Source: Sanguinoderma infundibulare
Taxonomy: Eukaryota > Basidiomycota > Agaricomycetes > Polyporales > Polyporaceae
Length of the DNA: 64,000 nt
Direction: 5' to 3'
Assembly: GCA_032821775.1 (NCBI GenBank)
Contig: JAVLRN010000011.1
Location: 496,001 to 560,000, forward strand
Below the pieces are notes generated by a model. That model saw only the letters and a list, made by a program, of their open reading frames with translations, was not told the origin of the DNA and searched no databases. The position numbers and the translations under genes are program-made. Below, in pieces: positions 58,332 to 64,000 of this stretch. Each line of letters begins with the position of its first letter. The first letter of the stretch is position 1.

Positions 58332-59470
58332 ATGAAGTTCTCCGTGCTCTTCGCTATCGCCCTCGTTAACTGTGAGTTGTTTCATCAACGTGTCGAATAT
58401 AACAGCCCGCTCACCAGATACCGTCTATAGTCTCTGCTGCGACGTACGTCCCCCGTGCGGCGCCCGGTACGCAGTTCATCACCGGACCCTGCTCGAGCGA
58501 CGTGGACTGCGCGTCGGACTGCTGTGGCTTCCGCAGCGGCAAGTGTGCTGGTCCCATAGTCGCGCAGGAGCGTGATGGAGGGTGTGGTTTCGGCGACCCC
58601 CAGCCCAACGACAACGCGGCCCGCAAACTCCGCGGCGAGGCCCCCACGTCCGCTGCCTCAGCTGTCGCCGCGTCGTCCACTGCCCCGACTAGCACCTCCC
58701 CTGCTGCCGCCGCGGGCACGCAATTCATCACAGGCGCGTGCTCGAGCGACGCCGATTGCGCCTCGGGCTGCTGTGGCTTCAACAGCGGGAAATGCGCGGG
58801 AGCCATCGTCGCGCAGGAGCGTGATGGTGGGTGTGGTTTCGGCGACGCCCAGCCCAACGACAACGCCGCTCGCAAGCTCCGTGGAGAGGCCCCCACGTCC
58901 GCCGCCTCATCCGTCGCCTCGTCTTCCGCCGTAACATCCTCGGCGCCCGCTGTAACATCCTCAGCGCCCGCGACTGTCTCGTCCGCCCCAACCAGTACCT
59001 CCCCTGCCGCCGCGGCGGGCACTCAGTTCATCACCGGCGCGTGCTCGAGCGACGCCGATTGCGCGTCGGGCTGCTGCGGCTTCCACAGCGGCAAGTGCGC
59101 GGGCGCAATCGTCGCGCAGGAGCGCGACGGCGGGTGCGGCTTCGGCGACCCTCAGCCCAACGACAACGCTGCTCGCAAGCTCCGCGGCGAGGCCCCCACA
59201 TCCGCCGCCTCATCCGTCGCCTCGTCTTCCGCCTCAGCTGTCGCCGCCTCCTCCACCGCCCCGACTAGCACCTCCCCTGCTGCCGCCGCGGGCACCCAGT
59301 TCATCACCGGCGCGTGCTCGAGCGACGCCGATTGTGCCTCGGGCTGCTGTGGGTTCCACAGTGGGAAGTGCGCGGGGGCGATCGTCGCGCAGGAGCGCGA
59401 TGGCGGCTGTGGCTTCGGGGACGCGCAGCCGAACGACAACGCCGCGCGCAAGCTTCGTGGCGAGGCTTGA
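58332..59470 (+). CDS. Secreted protein of four near-identical Cys-rich modules
   Basis: Predicted 359 residues; exons 58332-58371 and 58431-59470. Signal peptide MKFSVLFAIALVNFSAATYV is completed across the intron. Then come four modules of ~55 residues, each GTQFITG(A/P)CSSD.DCAS.CCGF followed by SGKCAG.IVAQERDGGCGFG and QPNDNAARKLRGEA. Each module has six cysteines with one CC pair, so three disulfides are likely. Modules are joined by Ala/Ser/Thr/Pro linkers, probably O-glycosylated. Repeats are very similar also at DNA level, implying recent duplication or gene conversion. The module resembles small secreted Cys-rich proteins of plant-associated fungi (BAS2-like). That likeness is from memory, and a role as effector, wall protein or adhesin is open. 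Confidence 0.85.
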
Positions 59471-59929
59471 AGCCTTGAAGACTTGAAGTTGACGAGCGTT
59501 CGCGACATAATGGTTATTTCATGAAGATGCCTGGCGCTGTTCAGAGGAAGGATTTTGGAGTAACTTATTTCAAGTTGGCAGACATTGTAGACTAGATGCA
59601 TCCGAAGATCCGTTTCACGTTGATGTTTGCGGGTGCGGCGTGCGTGCGATCGACGAGGACGGCCTGAAGATATTTGAAGACTCTGAGTCAAATGACAGAG
59701 GAGTGGATGAAGAGATATTGATCAGTACCATATGGTTTGCCATTTCAGAACCTCGACCGTGTCGTTGCGCTGAAAGCACTTCCGTCAGCCCCGAGTCGGC
59801 ACATACGATGCTAGGTAGACAACAGCAAGTAACTCATGCTGACAAGACACTGAGGGGGCGGATGGTGGATGTAGCCTTGACGCAACAACCATGATACCGA
59901 ACACATTACGCGGAGCCGTATACAACGAC
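59471..59929. other. 3' flank of the secreted protein
   Basis: Begins with three CTTGAAG-type units directly after the stop codon (59,467-59,490). No gene seen. Confidence 0.5.
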
Positions 59930-60208
59930 ACTTGCAAGTTCGACGCCTATTAGGCGTCCCCCACTTGCAAGTGCCGGGCATAGGCGCCGTAGAACACAGC
60001 CACATTCTCACGAATGGCGCCCAGAAAATCAACCTAAAATAAAGCACGAGCCGGGTTCGAACCCCGGCCCCAACAGAATGAGCCAGGCGCTTTAACACCT
60101 AAGCTAAGTGCGCCGTGATTCCTGAGGTTATTCAAGACTCATATACCTTTTCAGCCAGCCCCTGGCCCAATCTGTCCCGCATACTTGCAAGTTGAGCAAC
60201 TTGCAAGT
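59930..60208. mobile_element. Element with paired ACTTGCAAGT palindromes (element 2)
   Basis: 279 bp bounded by two palindrome copies at each side: 59930-59939 and 59963-59972 on the left, 60183-60192 and 60199-60208 on the right. Between the left pair lies GACGCCTA-T-TAGGCGTC (59942-59958). The left pair has the same 33-bp spacing and the same hairpin centre as element 1 at 25.5 kb, although the sequence between is different. The interior carries a tRNA-like sequence. No coding capacity. Calling it mobile is inference from the recurrence. Confidence 0.6.
60036..60115 (-). other. tRNA-like sequence inside element 2 (pol III A and B boxes)
   Basis: On the minus strand, GCGCACT is followed by TAGCTTAGGTG (A-box), a 4-bp D stem GCTT/AAGC, a CTCATTC loop-like stretch, GGGGTTCGAACCC (B-box) and then TTTATTTT, a possible pol III stop. 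The acceptor pairs for only four bases and the T stem is shifted by one base, so it is not a functional tRNA. On the plus strand the same segment has a perfect T arm (CCGGG-TTCGAAC-CCCGG) but no partner 5' half. Confidence 0.5.
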
Positions 60209-60280
60209 CTCCCCCATCAGTCCCCTTCGAACGCGCGCCTCCCATCCGCCTATCCCCCTAGGTGCTCTCCCCCGCCTGCC

Positions 60281-60432
60281 ATCTACACCGCCCGCCGCTG
60301 TCTATCTGTCTCGTCCCGCCGCCTGGCGTCTATCCCGCCGTCTGCCGTCTATCCCCCTCATCTACACCGCCCGCCGCTGTCTGTCTCATCCCGCCGCCTG
60401 GCGTCTATCCCGCCATCTGCCGTCTATCCCCC
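60281..60432. repeat. Two tandem copies of a ~75-bp pyrimidine-rich unit
   Basis: Units 60281-60359 and 60360-60432 share ATCTACACCGCCCGCCGCTG, then CCCGCCGCCTGGCGTCTATC and more; they differ by a 4-8 bp indel and two substitutions. Confidence 0.85.
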
Positions 60433-60595
60433 TTCTCCTGCCACACACCATCAACCGCTCTTCTCCCTCCTCCTCGCTCTCGCCATGAAGCCCCGACATC
60501 CGCGCGTCGCATCTGCCAACGTCACTGTTGCCGTCGGCGACCCCATCTCAAATTAGGTGCGCCCGTTGCGTCATCCGTCTCACGTTACTGACAGT
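60433..60595. other. Short leader-like stretch
   Basis: CT-rich sequence leads to an ATG at 60485 (MKPRHPRVASANVTVAVGDP, then a stop three codons later). It looks like a 5' UTR and first exon, possibly joined by a GTGCGC donor at about 60,557, but no second exon could be identified. Confidence 0.25.
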
Positions 60596-60631
60596 CCGAA
60601 TCTGATGCGCCGAACGGCGCATCAGATTCGG
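60596..60631. repeat. 36-bp perfect palindrome
   Basis: Arms CCGAATCTGATGCGCCG and its exact complement are separated by AA only, giving a 17-bp stem. It is the strongest hairpin in the window. Confidence 0.92.
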
Positions 60632-60652
60632 GAACGTTCGTGAATCCGTGAG

Positions 60653-60803
60653 TATCCCATTATCCCAGACAATGATCTGGATGATGGGATAATCATCGGT
60701 CCAGACCGGTCGCTCGGCCGCGCGATTGGATCTGGGCGCCTAAATGGCATCGGGCCAGATCGAGCATGTGATACGCCACATCGATCATGTGATACGCCAC
60801 ATC
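60653..60803. repeat. Second inverted repeat and tandem 21-bp repeats
   Basis: An imperfect inverted repeat (TATCCCAT/ATGGGATA with inner CCAGA/TCTGG) lies at 60653-60691. An 18-bp direct repeat CATGTGATACGCCACATC lies at 60765-60782 and 60786-60803 (21-bp period). Together with the 36-bp palindrome they form a 200-bp repeat cluster. Confidence 0.85.
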
Positions 60804-60959
60804 TCTCGCGTCACACCGCGCTCGATTAGCACTTCCGATCCGCACCCCACCGACAAATTCTTCAAACACCACGTCCTCGACATCGCGCTTCAACGGCATA
60901 GCTCGGTCTGTGTGGGGTTATCTCCCTGCACAGGCTTTCTCTAAGTGCAGGATCTTCTC

Positions 60960-61475
60960 AGCTTCTCTTGCGTTAAACCGATTCACACCGTATACTTCGT
61001 CCTCGGAGGAGGAGCACGACCAACACCGTCCGAGGATACCAACGAGCGTCGCAAGGTTATCCAGAACAAGATCCTTGCTGTTGGTCGTATCTCCAGGCCT
61101 TTCGCGCTGTTGCGGTATGTGCTGCTGCTGCATTCGGATTATTATCGTCTTCTAAGTGAGGAGTCCGAGAAGGCTCCCCTACGGTACTCTTGCTCTAGGG
61201 GTGGAGTGTATGAAGGAGGCTATCTCTGGCTTCGAAGACGCGTATGTCATACCAGAGCTTTTCTTTGTTCCATATCTGATGAACTATCGCAGCCGGACCC
61301 CGAGCCCGAAGAGGGCAAGTGCCTCATCACCTCCCAACCAACAACGCCCTCAGAAGACGTGCGGAACGTCATCGTCGGGGACGACGGAAGGCTGTGCCTC
61401 CTTGACTGGGCCTGGGCGGGGTTCCATCCAGAGTGGTTTGAGTACGCGGTCTTGATGCCCCGGTGGAAGCTTTCG
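60960..61475 (+). pseudogene. APH-like kinase fragment
   Basis: The 3' half reads DVRNVIVGDDGRLCLLDWAWAGFHPEWFEYAVLMPRW, the metal-binding C-lobe segment of the basidiomycete aminoglycoside-phosphotransferase-like family. The catalytic loop expected just before (H-G-D-x-x-x-x-N) is degraded to SEDVRN, and the N-lobe cannot be traced. After RW the frame runs on into sequence antisense to the F-box-like fragment, so the gene's own end is missing. Upstream exons are unclear. It is related to, but distinct from, the intact kinase at 22602-23635. Confidence 0.5.
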
Positions 61476-61476
61476 C

Positions 61477-62120
61477 TCACAGACGGTGCCGGTTCCGCAG
61501 CTCATGCGTCTCCTGCGCAAGCAGCACGCTCACGCTCCCGCTATCCATCTTCGTTCCGCTCGCCCGGTCCAGTGCCATCCCGCTCACCAGCGCCGGATCC
61601 ATCATCCCCAGGCTCCCCTGGTCGTCCTGCGGCACACCGTCGTCCGAAGGGATGTCTCGCACGAGGATTTTGGTCGCGATCCGCTGCCCGTGGTCGCCCG
61701 CCAGCGAGCGCGTCGCCGCGTCCGTGGACGCGTCCAGCCAGAGCGCGGTCCCGTACGGCGAGAGGACCATGTCCGAGGGCGTGAACATGCGCAGGGGCGA
61801 TGGGTTCGCATGCGCCATCACAGGCCCATCTGCGCTCTGTGGGGAGGTGAGGTAGGGGAACGTTTCTGAGGAGGTGGGGGACAAAGTGAAGGGGGAGAAG
61901 GACAGGTTGGGAGCAAGGACAAAGTGGTGGAGGATGTTGACAGGCCAGGGGAACAGGGTGTCGAAGCGGAGGAGGTCGATCACGGGCGGGGCATGGTAAG
62001 TGTGCGGGTGTTGGCGGCGGGGGTTGATGGAGATGCTGTCGATGCGCCAGCGCCATCTGTATTGCGCGATGGGCTCGAGAGTCTGCGCCGATGGGATGTT
62101 GAGCTGGCCGTTGTGTAGCG
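61477..62120 (-). pseudogene. F-box-like protein fragment (C-terminal region)
   Basis: Exon 62120-61477 after a TTTCTACAG acceptor reads ALHNGQLNIPSAQTLEPIAQ, then PVNILHHFVLAPN, FTPSDMVLSPYGTALWLDAS and DPALVSGMALDRA, a pattern I associate with the C-terminal part of basidiomycete F-box proteins. The usual end (an ED...GRIALG-type strand) is missing: after SVSVLL the sequence departs and stops. Upstream, 62,125-62,237 is open (SASSDRESRRFAFECCDLVQ) but would need an unusually short ~32-bp intron. No F-box was found further up. Partial or broken gene. Confidence 0.4.
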
Positions 62121-62239
62121 CTGTAGAAAGCGAGCGATCCTAGTGGGTCCACCTCGCGCCTGGATCTGGACGAGATCGCAACACTCGAACGCGAACCTGC
62201 GGCTTTCGCGGTCGGATGACGCCGAGTAGAGGGTCAATG

Positions 62240-63480
62240 TAAGTAGGTAACGGCCACCATGCCAAGGGAGAAATTCGACGGCCAGGGTACGATGACTGAG
62301 GAGGGACGACCAAGGTCTGGCGGTGGGGCGGATGTCGAGGCGGGAGTATGGTTGCGGCTCGGGATTTCAATACCTGCTCATTTGAACAGTCAAACGTTCT
62401 AGCTCAGTGGCAGATAGCGAAGAGATATCGCAGTGTTTTGCACCAGGGACGGGCATTCCCTTCTGGAGGAAACGTGTAGATAAGGCTTCGTGCCAGACGC
62501 TGCGACTCCTCGTAAGGTTTTCGAAAACTGTACATGTCTGAGACGCGTCCGACGCATGAGGGGAGTGTCCAAGGGGGAGGATGTTAGACAAGGGGGAGGG
62601 ACGAAGGACGGCTCATGCACAGGCCGGGGTGAGGCGATGGAGGAAGGGGGCAAGACTTTGATGCCATACCCTCGGGTAGAATCACGTACCTGCCACGGCT
62701 ATAATATCCGATAGTACATGCTCGGGGGCTGAATATACACTATGGACAACATGGTTGGATTCGAGACTCAGAAGATGGCGCGTGAAAGCACAGACGCGAG
62801 TAGCATGGCCATAGCCCGCGATACAGCCCAAAGAGGGCATTCGTTCGGGACGACCACGTCAGAAAGACGACGCTGAAAGCTGGCGCACCGTGTCCCGGGC
62901 AGTAATACACGAACGTCAGCGTATTGGAGCCGTTGGCGGGGTGTGAGATGGCCATCCGGGCCTCGATAGCGGGCCAAGTGGTCTCCACTGGTCGTTCCAA
63001 GGGTGGGGGGAGGTGGGCAAGGGTTGACGAGCAAGACTGACTGACCGAAACTTCGTGTATGCGTCTACAATACGCTTGGCGAAGCCGCTCTACTCCTCTG
63101 GCGTAACCTCGCACTCTGCCAGGCATTTCTCGCCTTCGGTTTGGGAAAGACGGAGCACGTCAAGATTGTCGTTTGGGCTCGGAAGCTCAAGCAGGTTTCG
63201 GTATACGGTTAAGCGGAGTCTGGAACGTCGAGGAATCGCGTTGAAGCGATTCGACAGTCTGGCAAAGTAAGCTTAAGCTACAGGCCTATACAGTGCATCT
63301 TGTAGCAAAGTTTCCGCACATCCGGCATTTTGTGGTGGTCTGGTCGGGAGAAGTAAGGTCTGCACTCGTCGAACTCTAATCCTGCTGTCTATCGTCTCGG
63401 CGACCAACTTCAACCCACACCAACACTTTCCCCACACTCTTCTGCTGGTACCGCGTCCATCCATCCTTTACAACCCCACC
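62240..63480. other. Region without a supported gene
   Basis: May contain upstream exons of the F-box-like fragment (minus strand), but I could not assemble any. The last ~100 bases are the promoter and leader of the gene at 63481. Confidence 0.45.
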
Positions 63481-64000
63481 ATGGTCACCAGTGTCCGGTG
63501 CAACAGCTTCACGCACCGGGATATCCGCTGCAAAAACAGGATTAGCACCAAGAACGCTGTTCGCTTCCCGAATGGAAAGCAACTGAAATCTCACTGTTTT
63601 CGTCACCTCAAAGCGAAACTCCGGCAGCCCACGTTCCGCTGCCTCAAATTCCGGAGTCGTTACATCCGTTACGACGGTGAGCAGTATAGTTTTTGTCCTC
63701 CCTTATACGACTCACTTGCAGGTTCAGCATACATTCGCGATTACCTCCAACCTCGCACGCAAGCCTTGCTTCGCGAGCTCATGTGCAAGCCGCCTAGTGT
63801 GTGCGATGGACCTGGTCACATCTATGCGTTCGAAGTGCCTGGTACGTTATTCGCTCCCTTCACCGCTCTCACTAACCCCCTTCAAGATCCCGACAACGAC
63901 GACTTCGTACACATCAAGGTCGGGCGTACCAATCGGCTTAACCGTCGCTTCGACGAGCATCTCAACAGATGCCCTTCCTTAAATGCGGTGCTCCTCGGCT
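63481..64000 (+). CDS. GIY-YIG nuclease-like DUF1766 (T5orf172) protein, cut by the window edge
   Basis: 5' part of a gene; exons 63481-63676, 63722-63841 and 63897 to beyond 64000, frame-keeping. The start has a perfect context (CCCACCATGG). The N-terminal part is Cys/Arg-rich (RCNSFTHRDIRCKNRIS), as in the zinc-binding preamble of this family. Then come YIRDYLQPRTQALLRELMCKPP, GHIYAFEVPDPDNDDFVHIK and VGRTNRLNRRFDEHLNRC. GHIYAFEV followed by HIKVGRTN corresponds to the GIY and YIG strands, with Arg after the second strand as the likely catalytic residue. In mushrooms this family is greatly expanded and its function is unknown; fission yeast Mug113 is a relative. The C-terminus lies outside the window. 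Confidence 0.85.
   Translation, partial: MVTSVRCNSFTHRDIRCKNRISTKNAVRFPNGKQLKSHCFRHLKAKLRQPTFRCLKFRSRYIRYDGEQYSFCPPLYDSLAGSAYIRDYLQPRTQALLRELMCKPPSVCDGPGHIYAFEVPGTLFAPFTALTNPLQDPDNDDFVHIKVGRTNRLNRRFDEHLNRCPSLNAVLLG

Noticed and set aside
60036..60115. Functional tRNA gene inside element 2
   Set aside because: The acceptor stem pairs for only four bases and the T arm is off by one base. Treated as tRNA-like only.
1..64000. CRISPR array, bacterial operon or riboswitch
   Set aside because: The window is eukaryotic with spliced genes. The only regular repeats are protein-coding minisatellites, the element arrays and simple tracts.

Overview
The window is nuclear DNA of a filamentous basidiomycete, most likely an Agaricomycete. 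The evidence is many short introns (about 50-65 bp, mostly GT-AG with CTNAC-like branch sites), GC-rich third codon positions, split genes on both strands, two nuclear tRNA genes (one with an intron), and several protein families typical of mushrooms. All exon structures here were read by eye from splice motifs and reading-frame continuity. No homology search was run.

Layout. 1-1.5 kb holds a small orphan gene. 1.5-9.9 kb has no gene I can support. 10.0-12.4 kb (minus) encodes a bHLH transcription factor of the Rtg3/MITF type, followed by another large gene-poor tract to 22.6 kb; within it, 18.7-21.3 kb (minus) shows splice-phased short exons of an unrecognised transcript. 22.6-24.4 kb holds an aminoglycoside-phosphotransferase-like kinase (+) and a second member of the small orphan family (-). 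25.5-26.7 kb is a mobile-like element with ~375-400 bp near-identical inverted arms. 27.1-29.8 kb has a Rossmann-fold NAD(P)-binding protein, a truncated copy of its last exon, tRNA-Thr(AGT) and Mediator subunit Med22. 30.2-35.9 kb has a decayed GH18 chitinase gene, an epoxide-hydrolase-like gene and an intact GH18 chitinase gene. 36.6-40.9 kb encodes a 1,134-residue ubiquitin-specific protease. 42.1-43.9 kb encodes a secreted repeat protein. 45.2-48.2 kb has ATP synthase subunit f, an intron-containing tRNA-Asn and serine hydroxymethyltransferase. 48.8-51.0 kb has a type-B carboxylesterase. 53.7-56.7 kb has SRP19 and a DUF4336 protein, arranged divergently. 58.3-59.5 kb encodes a secreted protein of four near-identical cysteine-rich modules. 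59.9-60.8 kb is a second palindrome-bearing element plus hairpins and repeats. 61-62.1 kb holds a kinase fragment and an F-box-like fragment meeting tail to tail. The right edge cuts a GIY-YIG (DUF1766) gene.

Housekeeping genes (MED22, SRP19, ATP17, SHMT, USP, tRNAs) are scattered among secreted or degradative functions (chitinases, esterase, epoxide hydrolase, two repeat-rich secreted proteins). There is no evidence of one co-regulated cluster.

The most unusual signal is shared by the two elements at 25.5 and 59.9 kb. Each begins with two copies of the 10-bp palindrome ACTTGCAAGT exactly 33 bp apart. A different odd-length palindrome, centred on a single T, sits exactly 20 bp from the start of the first copy. 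Spacing and symmetry are conserved while the intervening sequence is not, and both elements carry tRNA-like pol III motifs.
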